NCBI GenBank assembly: GCA_013360535.1
Contig: JABWBL010000255.1
Span: 1-5,599, forward strand
Direction of reading: 5' to 3'
Length of the DNA stretch: 5,599 bases
Origin: Planctomycetaceae bacterium
GTDB lineage: Bacteria > Planctomycetota > UBA1135 > GCA-002686595
Part shown: in pieces, positions 1 to 5,599 of the stretch
How the letters are laid out: every line of letters starts with the position of its first letter
Position numbering within the stretch: position 1 is the stretch's first letter
The notes under the pieces: model-generated
What the model saw: only the letters and a program-made list of their open reading frames with translations
The model's database searches: none
What the model was told of the DNA's origin: nothing
Made by a program: the position numbers and the translations under genes

Positions 1-195
1 AGCCCGCGGATCCTGCGGCACGCCGCGGATCGACCACGCTCGCAAGGCCGCGAGCAGCGCCTGCTGCACGGCGTCCTCGGCCAGTTCGAGTCGCGCTGTC
101 CCGAGCTGGCGAGCCAGTCGCGCGACGAGCCGCCCCGCCTCGCGGCGGAACAGCCCGTCGACCAGCGATCGCACAGGCTCGCCCTGTTCGCTCAC
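1..195 (-). CDS. ECF-family RNA polymerase sigma factor, N-terminal part (cut by window edge)
   Basis: Only the first 65 residues are in the window; the gene continues past position 1. The visible protein begins MSEQGEPVRS and carries a sigma-70 region 2 signature: a FRREAGRLVARLARQLG helix (about residues 16-32) followed by LAEDAVQQALLAALRAW (38-54) and a GVPQDPRA turn (58-65). This pattern is typical of the ECF sigma factors that are paired with DGPF/YCII proteins (ECF42-type, with a long C-terminal extension and no dedicated anti-sigma factor in the described members). The start is GTG at 195-193. It is supported by a GAGGTG ribosome-binding site 8 bases upstream and by a 4-base GTGA overlap with the stop of the DGPF gene, which suggests translational coupling. 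The expected role is to direct RNA polymerase to a small set of promoters, often including its own operon. Membership of the ECF42-type group rests mainly on the neighbour, because the C-terminal extension lies outside the window. Confidence 0.87.
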   Translation of the reverse strand, partial: MSEQGEPVRSLVDGLFRREAGRLVARLARQLGTARLELAEDAVQQALLAALRAWSIRGVPQDPRA

Positions 196-545
196 GTCGG
201 CTGCACCTCGCGGATCTCGATGCGCGAGCCGTAGCGCAGGTGCGGGTTGTCACGGCAAAGCTCGACCGCGTGGTCGTAACTGTCGGCGCTGATCGTGAAG
301 TAACCGCCGACGACCTCCTTCGCCTCGGCGAACGGCCCGTCGACGACGCGCGTGCGGCCACCAGTGCTCGACATCACCTTGCCGCCGTTGTCGGCGAGCT
401 TCTCGCCGCCGACGAGGCGCCCTTGCTGCGCCATCCTTCCGGCCCACGCCTGGTACTCGGCGATGCAGGCCTGCATCTGTTCGGGCGTCATCCCGCTCGC
501 GAACGCGCTCGGGTCGTCGTGGAGGATCAGCATGTAGTTGGGCAT
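192..545 (-). CDS. YCII-related (DGPF domain) protein
   Basis: A 117-residue protein, full length for the YCII/DGPF family. It starts MPNYMLILHDDP, has PEQMQACIAEYQAWAGRM (residues 21-38), the family motif DGPF at 69-72 continuing AEAKEVVGGYFTI (73-85), and the usual end PHLRYGSRIEIREV (101-114). The fold is a small ferredoxin-like alpha/beta dimer. The biochemical role of DGPF proteins is not settled; they are known mainly as partners encoded beside ECF42-type sigma factors. The ATG at 545-543 is chosen because the conserved domain begins at MPNYM and an AAGGAAA ribosome-binding site lies 6 bases upstream (552-558). The frame stays open upstream to 728, but that extension looks like translated leader. 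The stop overlaps the start of the sigma factor gene (GTGA), so the two form an operon. Confidence 0.93.
   Translation of the reverse strand: MPNYMLILHDDPSAFASGMTPEQMQACIAEYQAWAGRMAQQGRLVGGEKLADNGGKVMSSTGGRTRVVDGPFAEAKEVVGGYFTISADSYDHAVELCRDNPHLRYGSRIEIREVQPT
204..209 (-). promoter_or_regulatory. Ribosome-binding site of the sigma factor gene
   Basis: On the minus strand this reads GAGGTG, a strong Shine-Dalgarno match, 8 bases before the GTG at 195. It lies inside the last codons of the DGPF gene and decides the otherwise ambiguous GTG start of the sigma factor. Confidence 0.7.
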
Positions 546-551
546 GGTCGG

Positions 552-558
552 TTTCCTT
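552..558 (-). promoter_or_regulatory. Ribosome-binding site of the DGPF gene
   Basis: Minus-strand AAGGAAA with a 6-base spacer to the ATG at 545. It separates the real start from the longer open frame that extends to 728. Confidence 0.6.
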
Positions 559-587
559 CGGACAGGGGTCGCGTGGCGCTCGCGCTC

Positions 588-613
588 GATCGGCGAGCTC
601 ATGGGCCTCGACG
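588..613 (-). promoter_or_regulatory. Candidate ECF-type promoter for the DGPF-sigma operon
   Basis: On the minus strand a -35-like CGTCGA (613-608) is followed after 15 bases by a -10-like CGATC (592-588), about 43 bases before the DGPF start codon. From memory, ECF42-type sigma factors were reported to use TGTCGA at -35 and CGA/TC at -10. The site would match that with one mismatch, consistent with autoregulation by the sigma factor encoded downstream. Both elements are short and rich in CG, so a chance match in this GC-rich DNA is quite possible. A second TCGA-containing hexamer (GGTCGA, 638-633 region on the minus strand) has no well-placed -10. Confidence 0.3.
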
Positions 614-676
614 GACGCGGGTGGACGAACTCGACCACGAATCCGGATTTCCCGCAGGGATCTTGGCTTCGGGGTA

Positions 677-701
677 GATTGCGCGCCAGCGCGGCGCAAT
701 C
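677..701. repeat. Perfect 8-bp inverted repeat in the divergent intergenic region
   Basis: GATTGCGC (677-684) is repeated as its exact reverse complement GCGCAATC (694-701) with a 9-base spacer, giving 17 bp between arm centres. It ends 29 bases before the ATG at 731 and lies between two divergently oriented genes. It could be an operator for a dimeric regulator or a hairpin in the leader of the 731 gene. The AATC ends make it more than a simple CG-rich coincidence, but I cannot name a binding protein. Confidence 0.45.
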
Positions 702-730
702 CGAGCGGGTTCGCCGCCCAAGGATCACCC

Positions 731-1771
731 ATGCCGACCCCGCTGCGCCGCCTCGCTGGCCTCCTCGTTGCCCTGCTTCCCGCCACTGCCTTCGCGCAGT
801 CGCTCCACATCGACATCGGCGGGTACCTGCCGGCGCCCTTGCCGTCGTTTGGCGCGGTCAACGGCCTCTCCGGCATCTGGAACGACGTCGACATGGACAG
901 CGCGAACCAGGTGCTCGTCGACCTCGCCGGGCAACCGACGGCGGCGAGGGTGAGCTGGCCGGCGCAGGGGCACTTCGACGATGGCTGGATGGAAACGGGT
1001 CGTCAGGTCGGGCGCCTGCTCGATGACTACCAGCTCGTCGTCGGTGGTGTGGGCGCGTTCTCCAGCTGGAACATCACGGGACTCGAGGACGGTGTCTATC
1101 GGGTCACGTTCTATTCGAAGCCGACCGACGAGATGCAGCTCGAGGGGATCACGCGCTTCGTCGTGCAGGACGGCGAGCGCGGCTCGATCGAGTGCGACAG
1201 CCGAGCGTTCCAGGCCTTTGCCGGCTTTCGGGCGGGCATCAATTTCGCGCAGGACTACGTGACGGTCAGCGGCGGCCTGCTGCAGTGGCGCGTCGAGGTC
1301 GCGGAAGGTCCAGCGGCGCATTTCTGCGGGCTGCAGCTCGAGAAGCTCGTGCCCGGCGACGCGCACACCTACTGCCAGCCCAAGACCAACTCCCTCGGGT
1401 GCACGCCGACGCTTTCGTGGAGCGGCACGCCGAGCCTCACGTCGGCCGGTTTGTTGCTGCGCGCGGACAACCTGCGCTCGAGCCAGCCGGGCATGCTCGT
1501 CTGGAGCCGCTGGCAGAACGGGATGCCGCACCTGAGCCTGACGGGTCTGGTGTGCATCGCGCGGCCGTTCCGGCGCACGCCGATGAGCTCCTCGGGCGGA
1601 TCCGCGAGCGGACTCGACTGCACCGGAAGCCATGACTTCCTGTTCGACGCGAGCTTCTTCCTCGCGGCCGGACTTTCGCCCGGCGATAGCGTGTGCTGCC
1701 AGTTCTGGACCCAGGACGGACCCGGCACCGACGGCCGCACCGCGGGCTTCACCTTCGTGATCGCTCCCTGA
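731..1771 (+). CDS. Secreted two-part protein with Planctomycetota-type C-terminal domain
   Basis: A 346-residue exported protein. Residues 1-22 form a clear Sec signal peptide: R6-R7, a hydrophobic core LAGLLVALLPA, and an AFA|QS cleavage site after residue 22. AGGA at 721-724 with a 6-base spacer supports the ATG at 731. Residues 24 to about 205 look like a beta-sandwich module: PSFGAVNGLSGIWNDV (38-53), then SSWNITGLEDGVYRVTFYS (111-129). The GL-DG-YRV-FY pattern resembles the N-terminal modules of secreted carbohydrate-binding-like proteins, but I cannot name a family. Residues 214-346 form a separate domain with YCQPKTNSLGC (214-224), a TPxxSWSGTPS segment, ARPFRRTP (277-284), SGLDCTG (293-299) and VCCQFWTQD (321-329). 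I recognise this domain from many secreted hypothetical proteins of marine Planctomycetota. Eight cysteines remain in the mature protein (155, 199, 215, 224, 275, 297, 322, 323), so disulphides are likely outside the cytoplasm. The function is unknown; a surface or adhesive role is only a guess. Confidence 0.85.
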   Translation: MPTPLRRLAGLLVALLPATAFAQSLHIDIGGYLPAPLPSFGAVNGLSGIWNDVDMDSANQVLVDLAGQPTAARVSWPAQGHFDDGWMETGRQVGRLLDDYQLVVGGVGAFSSWNITGLEDGVYRVTFYSKPTDEMQLEGITRFVVQDGERGSIECDSRAFQAFAGFRAGINFAQDYVTVSGGLLQWRVEVAEGPAAHFCGLQLEKLVPGDAHTYCQPKTNSLGCTPTLSWSGTPSLTSAGLLLRADNLRSSQPGMLVWSRWQNGMPHLSLTGLVCIARPFRRTPMSSSGGSASGLDCTGSHDFLFDASFFLAAGLSPGDSVCCQFWTQDGPGTDGRTAGFTFVIAP

Positions 1772-1827
1772 GCACCTCGCCCGCGCCCTCTGGCGCATCC
1801 GCCGCGCGCGCGCGAAACTGGGCGGCC

Positions 1828-2328
1828 ATGAACTCGCCGGCCCTGCGCGTCCTCGTCACCGGGGGAACGTTCGACAAGAACTACAACGAGCTCGAGGGGC
1901 GACTGCATTTCCGCGAGACCCACGTGCCGGAGATGCTCGAGCTCGGCCGCGCGCGCCTCGACGTCACCGTCGAGACGCTGATGCTGATCGACAGCCTCGA
2001 GATGACCGACGAGCACCGCGCGCAGGTCCTCGAGGCCTGCCGCCGCGCGCCCGAGAACCACATCGTCGTCACGCACGGCACCGACACGATGGAACTGACC
2101 GCGCGCACGCTCGGCGCCGCGAACCTCCCGAAGACGATCGTGATCACCGGCGCGATGGTGCCCTACACCTTCGGCAGCTCCGACGGCCTCTTCAACCTCG
2201 GCAGCGCCCTCGCCTTCGCCCAGTCGCTCCCGCCCGGCACCTACGTCGCCATGAACGGCCGGGTTCTCACTTGGGAGCACGTCCGCAAGAACCGCGCGAC
2301 GGGCGTGTTCGAAGAGACCACGCTGTAG
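1828..2328 (+). CDS. Short, single-domain asparaginase family protein
   Basis: A 166-residue protein covering only the N-terminal domain of type I/II L-asparaginases, which are normally about 330 residues. The visible active-site elements are TGGTFDKNY (11-19; T14 matches the nucleophilic threonine, Y19 the flexible-loop tyrosine), DSLEMT (55-60), HGTDTM (83-88; T85-D86 match the second catalytic Thr-Asp pair), K102 in the LPKTIVITGAM strand, and SSDGLFNLGSAL (117-128). It ends MNGRVLTWEHVRKNRATGVFEE, as in other short bacterial asparaginase-domain proteins that I recall at this length, so it appears to be a natural short form rather than a truncation. The likely reaction is hydrolysis of asparagine or a related amide in the cytoplasm (no signal peptide), but substrate and activity are unproven because the C-terminal domain normally helps form the site. 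The ATG at 1828 has only a weak upstream GGGCGG. Codon use is very biased: 7 of 166 codons end in A or T. Confidence 0.88.
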   Translation: MNSPALRVLVTGGTFDKNYNELEGRLHFRETHVPEMLELGRARLDVTVETLMLIDSLEMTDEHRAQVLEACRRAPENHIVVTHGTDTMELTARTLGAANLPKTIVITGAMVPYTFGSSDGLFNLGSALAFAQSLPPGTYVAMNGRVLTWEHVRKNRATGVFEETTL

Positions 2329-2357
2329 CCGCGCCGTTTCCGGTCCGCTAGTCGGCC

Positions 2358-2376
2358 CGACGCCGCTGCGGCGTCG
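2358..2376. repeat. 19-base palindromic hairpin before the propeller gene
   Basis: CGACGCCGC-T-GCGGCGTCG is a perfect palindrome with a single central base (7 bp of stem with a 5-base loop as RNA). It sits in the 60-bp gap between the asparaginase stop and the next start, directly before the ribosome-binding site (GAGGAAG, 2378-2384). There is no T-run, so it is not a textbook terminator. It may be an operator, an attenuating leader hairpin or an RNA-processing site. Confidence 0.45.
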
Positions 2377-2388
2377 AGAGGAAGTCCC

Positions 2389-4998
2389 ATGCTCCTGCCC
2401 GTGCTCGCGCTCGTCGTCCAGTTCGACAGGTTTCAAGTGCTCCAGCCCTACGAGGTGCGCTCGGCGGGCGGCGAGTGGAGCGCCCGCGTCGATCCAAGCG
2501 CCCGTTCAGGCGCGGGCCCGTCCAACGTGCGCGTCGAGCACGCCGGCAAGCTCGCGTGGCAAGCCGAACTGCCGTTCACGCTGTTCGAGGCGCAGCTCTC
2601 CGACACGGGCCATCTCGGCGGCTACGGCTTCACGCACGGCTTTCCGCCCATGTTCCCCAAGGGCGACTTCGTCGTCGCGATCTTCGATCCCGCTGGCAAG
2701 CAGCTGCTCGACGAGCGCGAGCCGATGGAGGCGAGTCGGGCGATCCACGGGACTCCCGACCCCAATCCCATGGGCGTCTTCCTCGGGGACGCTGGGCGTG
2801 AGTTCGTGGTCCGGATCTTCAACCCCGATTCGTTCAATGGCAGCGAGGCGTGGTGGCGCTACGAGCTGGCCACGGGCGAAGCACGGCCCTCGCTCAATCC
2901 GCGCAGCAAGCTCGGCACGCTGATGGGGACGGCCTACGTGAAGGACGTGCGAGCGATTCCAAGCACGCCGCTGTCGCTCGTGGAGTGGTTCTGCTTGCCG
3001 CACCAAGGGATTCGCTTCGCAGCTCTGGACCCGGAAGGTGAGGTGGCCTGGGAGCTCGACTTGCCCATGGAGCAGAAGCCCCAGTCGGGTGTTCCGTGGG
3101 CCGAGGCGCTCGAGCGGCTTCGCAGGACGTCCGGTGTTCTCTCGCTCCCCGCGCCGCGTCAGTTCGAGCTGCAGCACGTGTTCGAGAAACAACGTGTCAC
3201 CTACGAAGTCGTCGCGGGGTCCGGCGAGAAGCCGTGGGAGGTGCGCGAAGTGGCGCGGGCTCCTTGGAGGCTCGAGCTCACCGCGGCGTCAGGTCCGGAA
3301 ACCGAGACGCTCCTGTGGAAAGACGTCGTCACCGTGCCGCTCGAGATCGAGAGGGTGGTGGCGTCCGAGTTGACGTCGATTGTGGCGCTTGCTCCCAGCG
3401 CCGATGGGACGGTGCGATTCGTTCAGGAGCGCGGGCCGGGTCCAATGGAGCTGGTCACTCTGGACGCCAAGGGCGCGGTGACGGCGCTCGTGGAAGTGGT
3501 GGAGACGCCGGATGCTGTCTGTGGGCAGCACTGGCTCTGGGTGGGCGATGGCTCGTGGCTTGTCGTCGCGGACGGAAACGACGAGCGCTCCGCAAAGGCC
3601 TGGTTCGTCGAGCATCGCACGGGCGCCGTCAGCGAAGTTCTTGAGTTCCCCGACTGGCGAGACCTCACGCTCGCACGGCGGCCGGACGGTGGTTTCGTAG
3701 TGCTGAGCAGCTTCTACGAGGCCAATCACGTCGGTGTCTTTGATGCCGAGGGCGAGCTGCAGCCGGGGACGTGGAACCCAGAACTCGAAGACGTGCATGG
3801 CGACAGCATCGCCGTCGGCCAGGACTCTTCGGTGTACGTCCTCGGGAGAACTGGCGACGAGGTCGCGTGCTTCGATCTCGAAGGCAACTTGAAGCGAAAG
3901 TTCCTGATCCCGACGACGGGCGTCGATCCCGAGGAGGAGCATCACTACTACACCCGCATCCTCGCGGAGCCGGCGGGCACCCTGCTCGTTTACGACTTCG
4001 ACTCCGACGAAGGTTCCGAATGGCTGCGCCTGGATGTCGAGGGCAAGTTGCTCGGGCGCTTCAGCGTGCACCGCGCGGACGGGAACGTCGACGTGGATTG
4101 CTGCGATCTCGTCGCGCAGGACGAAGCCGGCGCCTTGTGGGGCGCTTTCGACGCCGAGATTTTCACGATCGACGCCACGGGTGTCACGACCACGCGTTAC
4201 GGGGCGCGGGAGGACGGGCCGAGACTCGAAGACCCGGAGGTTCCGAGATTCGACGCGTTCCGGCGGCCTGTGATTCGCGACCGACGCACGCGAGATGCGT
4301 TCGTGTTCCGGCCGGATGGGAAGCTCGAGCGCCGCGTCGCGACGCCGAAGGCTGAGCTCGGCAGCGTCACTTCTTTCGAGATGCACTTCGTGTCCGGGCC
4401 GGAGGAGCGCTATCTCGTGCAACCGGACGACTACCACGACAAGTGGCTCGAGCTGGATGCGAAGGACAAGTTCCTCGGGAGGCGCGAGCTGGGTGGCGAG
4501 CTCGCCCTGTGGCTTCCCGACGGAGATTTCTGGGTCGCGCAGATCGGCCGTCACGAGGACTGCGACGTGTCGCGCGTCACATCCGACGGCCAGCGGCCCG
4601 TTCGAATCGCGCGTCAACCGGACGGGCGTTTCTTCGACGCGATCGACGTGATCGGGCCGGGGCCTGACGGCGGCGTGTCCGTGGTCGTCGGGCAGGGCCG
4701 GAAACGTGCGATCCTGCTTTACGACAGTCAGGGTCGCTCCAAGGCGAGTCTGCCCATCCCGTTCGACAACCGATCCAGCCATCTCAAGGCGGTTTGCTGG
4801 GCGGGAGAGTGGGCGATCGCTGCCGGATTCGGAGGGACTGCGACCGTCGTTCACGTCGCGACCGGCAAGTGCTTCCGCGTCGAAGTGCCGAGCGAAGGTG
4901 ACGTCTTCGGCTGGACGCTCTCGCCCGACGGCAGCGAGGTCTGGTGCGCGGGCGTCAACCCGCCGGCGTTGATGAAGCTCGCGCTGCCGAAGCTGTGA
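2389..4998 (+). CDS. Large beta-propeller-like repeat protein of unknown function
   Basis: An 869-residue protein. GAGGAAG at 2378-2384 places the start at the ATG at 2389. The first residues (MLLPVLALVVQ) are hydrophobic but short, with no basic residue and no clear cleavage site, so export is uncertain. The rest is built from units that pair a hydrophobic strand with a loop of the form (F/L/V)-D-x-x-G: FDPAG (99-103), LDPEG (213-217), LDAKG (358-362), FDAEG (451-455), FDLEG (495-499), LDVEG (548-552), IDATG (594-598), FRPDG (640-644), LDAKD (689-693), VTSDG (730-734), YDSQG (778-782) and HVATG (822-826). From 362 to 826 the loop glycine (Asp at 693) recurs every 41-53 residues, on average 46. 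This is the spacing of NHL/WD-like beta-propeller blades. Weaker copies at EHAG (50-53), ELATG (159-163) and EHRTG (408-412) extend the pattern. No catalytic residues are recognisable; a binding or scaffolding role is inferred. Similar large proteins beginning QFDRF-VLQPY are, from memory, found in Planctomycetota. Codon bias is weaker than in the asparaginase. Confidence 0.85.
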   Translation: MLLPVLALVVQFDRFQVLQPYEVRSAGGEWSARVDPSARSGAGPSNVRVEHAGKLAWQAELPFTLFEAQLSDTGHLGGYGFTHGFPPMFPKGDFVVAIFDPAGKQLLDEREPMEASRAIHGTPDPNPMGVFLGDAGREFVVRIFNPDSFNGSEAWWRYELATGEARPSLNPRSKLGTLMGTAYVKDVRAIPSTPLSLVEWFCLPHQGIRFAALDPEGEVAWELDLPMEQKPQSGVPWAEALERLRRTSGVLSLPAPRQFELQHVFEKQRVTYEVVAGSGEKPWEVREVARAPWRLELTAASGPETETLLWKDVVTVPLEIERVVASELTSIVALAPSADGTVRFVQERGPGPMELVTLDAKGAVTALVEVVETPDAVCGQHWLWVGDGSWLVVADGNDERSAKAWFVEHRTGAVSEVLEFPDWRDLTLARRPDGGFVVLSSFYEANHVGVFDAEGELQPGTWNPELEDVHGDSIAVGQDSSVYVLGRTGDEVACFDLEGNLKRKFLIPTTGVDPEEEHHYYTRILAEPAGTLLVYDFDSDEGSEWLRLDVEGKLLGRFSVHRADGNVDVDCCDLVAQDEAGALWGAFDAEIFTIDATGVTTTRYGAREDGPRLEDPEVPRFDAFRRPVIRDRRTRDAFVFRPDGKLERRVATPKAELGSVTSFEMHFVSGPEERYLVQPDDYHDKWLELDAKDKFLGRRELGGELALWLPDGDFWVAQIGRHEDCDVSRVTSDGQRPVRIARQPDGRFFDAIDVIGPGPDGGVSVVVGQGRKRAILLYDSQGRSKASLPIPFDNRSSHLKAVCWAGEWAIAAGFGGTATVVHVATGKCFRVEVPSEGDVFGWTLSPDGSEVWCAGVNPPALMKLALPKL

Positions 4999-5022
4999 CG
5001 GCGCGACCCGCGCGCGGGGCCA

Positions 5023-5043
5023 CGGGGAAGATGGGATTCCCCG
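5023..5043. terminator. Hairpin between convergent genes, possible bidirectional terminator
   Basis: CGGGGAA (5023-5029) pairs with TTCCCCG (5037-5043) around a 7-base loop. It lies between the stop of the propeller gene (4998) and the stop of the convergent dehydrogenase gene (5075), where a shared terminator would be expected. Neither strand has a U-tract after the stem, so intrinsic termination is uncertain. A second palindrome, CCCGCGCGCGGG, lies just upstream at 5007-5018. Confidence 0.35.
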
Positions 5044-5074
5044 CGGCGCCGGCGCGCGAGACGCGCTGTGGGGC

Positions 5075-5599
5075 TCAGGCCATCGTGGCGAGGTAGCGCT
5101 CGAAGGCCTTGGGGTCCTGGCGGAACTGCGCGTACATCTGCTCGCCGGTGCCGTCGGGGAAGAGGTCCTCGTCGCCGCGCTCGAGGGCCGCGACGATCGC
5201 GCGGCCGACGGAGGCGGGGGAGGTCTTCTCCATCTCGATCTTCTCGGCCATGTCGGTGTCGATCGGGCCGGGGTAGACGCCGAGGACGTGCGTGCGCTGG
5301 GCGGAGAGCTCGCGGCGCAGGCCCTGGGTCATCGAGTGCATCGCGGCCTTGCTCGCGGAGTAGCTCGCGCCGAGCGGGAACGAGAAGTGGCTCGCGACCG
5401 AGTTGAGCACGACCACGGCGCCGCCGCCGTTGCGGGCGAGCACGGGCGCGAAGGCGCGGGTGAGAGCGAGCGGTCCGAAGACGTTGACCTCGAACTCGCG
5501 GCGCTGGTCGGCCTCGGAGCCCAGCGCGCCGGCGCCGGTGAAGAGGCCGGCGTTGTTGACGAGCACCTGCACGTCGCCGAGCTGCTTCGCGAGCGCCTC
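5075..5599 (-). CDS. Short-chain dehydrogenase/reductase (SDR), N-terminus beyond window
   Basis: The visible 174 residues are the C-terminal two thirds or more of a classical SDR of about 250 residues; the frame is open through position 5599 (EALAKQLGDV at the edge), so the start and the TGxxxGxG cofactor motif lie outside. Seen in order, in fragment numbering: VNNAG (14-18), N39 in EVNVFG, the catalytic serine S67 (LNSVAS), Y80 and K84 of YSASK, and the PGPIDTDM loop (110-117). S67 to Y80 is the usual 13-residue interval, so the Asn-Ser-Tyr-Lys catalytic tetrad is complete. It would be an NAD(P)H-dependent oxidoreductase in the cytoplasm; the substrate cannot be read from the sequence. The in-frame GTG at 5572 lies within the conserved strand before NNAG and is not a credible start. 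The gene converges on the propeller gene with a 76-bp gap. Codon use is strongly GC3-biased (58 of the first 60 visible codons). Confidence 0.92.
   Translation of the reverse strand, partial: EALAKQLGDVQVLVNNAGLFTGAGALGSEADQRREFEVNVFGPLALTRAFAPVLARNGGGAVVVLNSVASHFSFPLGASYSASKAAMHSMTQGLRRELSAQRTHVLGVYPGPIDTDMAEKIEMEKTSPASVGRAIVAALERGDEDLFPDGTGEQMYAQFRQDPKAFERYLATMA

Noticed and set aside
546..728. N-terminal extension of the DGPF protein up to 728
   Set aside because: The extension is Arg/Pro-rich, not part of the family, and the ATG at 545 has its own ribosome-binding site and matches the usual family start.
725..1798. 357-residue open frame on the minus strand opposite the secreted protein gene
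   Set aside because: It is the mirror of a well supported plus-strand gene with signal peptide and recognisable C-terminal domain; the translation is low-complexity Arg/Glu/Ala-rich.
1803..1814. 12-base alternating CG run, possible Z-DNA or regulatory tract
   Set aside because: Short CG alternations are expected at this base composition, and nothing else in the 56-bp gap supports a function.
1693..1827. Upstream in-frame ATG for the asparaginase at 1693
   Set aside because: It would overlap the end of the secreted protein gene and add a His/Arg-rich leader; the conserved strand RVLVTGGT begins just after the ATG at 1828.
2329..2388. Asparaginase C-terminal domain lost by frameshift or stop mutation
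   Set aside because: The 60 bases after the stop and the following gene show no asparaginase C-domain sequence in any frame, and the protein has the usual end of the short form.
1369..2436. 355-residue minus-strand open frame spanning the secreted protein, asparaginase and propeller start
   Set aside because: It crosses two gene boundaries and lies opposite the conserved asparaginase motifs; no family features are seen in it.
3289..4854. 521-residue open frame on the minus strand opposite the propeller gene
   Set aside because: Long antisense frames are common opposite high-GC genes. Its translation is rich in Arg, Glu and Leu without a recognisable motif, and the plus-strand protein has a ribosome-binding site and a regular repeat structure.
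731..4998. The three plus-strand genes as a new multi-gene system
   Set aside because: They are close together, but predicted roles (exported protein, cytoplasmic amidohydrolase-like enzyme, propeller protein) and codon bias do not converge; without conserved neighbourhood data this cannot be claimed.

Overview
The window is GC-rich (third codon positions are about 83-97% G/C in the stretches I counted by hand) and reads as a bacterial chromosome segment with ordinary, densely packed genes. The best lineage clue is the gene at 731-1771. Its C-terminal ~130 residues (YCQPKTNSLGC start, central RRTP-SSGG-DCTG segment, late GD-VCCQFW-QD) match, from memory, a secreted-protein tail that is abundant in marine Planctomycetota of the Saltatorellus / Engelhardtia type. 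The assignment to Planctomycetota is therefore an inference from one domain type, not from a marker gene.

Layout. Positions 1-545, minus strand: a two-gene unit consisting of a YCII/DGPF-domain protein (192-545) followed, with a 4-base GTGA overlap, by the first 65 codons of an ECF sigma factor that runs off the left edge. This is the classic DGPF/ECF42-type pairing. Positions 546-730: a 185-bp divergent intergenic region with a candidate ECF promoter facing left and a perfect 8-bp inverted repeat close to the rightward gene. Positions 731-4998, plus strand: three genes in a row with gaps of 56 and 60 bp, encoding a secreted two-part protein, a single-domain (short) asparaginase and a large repeat protein with beta-propeller-like periodicity. 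Positions 4999-5074: a short convergent intergenic region with a hairpin. Positions 5075-5599, minus strand: the C-terminal two thirds of a short-chain dehydrogenase/reductase that enters from the right edge.

How they work together. The sigma factor and DGPF protein are very probably one regulatory/effector unit. The three plus-strand genes could be co-transcribed, but nothing in their predicted functions links them, and their codon use differs: the asparaginase is strongly GC3-biased, the propeller gene clearly less so. I see no RNA gene, mobile element, CRISPR array or defence system. The features most worth a second look are the candidate regulatory sites in the divergent region, the ~46-residue repeat of the 869-residue protein, and the secreted protein with the lineage-specific tail. 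I did not find convincing evidence for a new multi-gene system.
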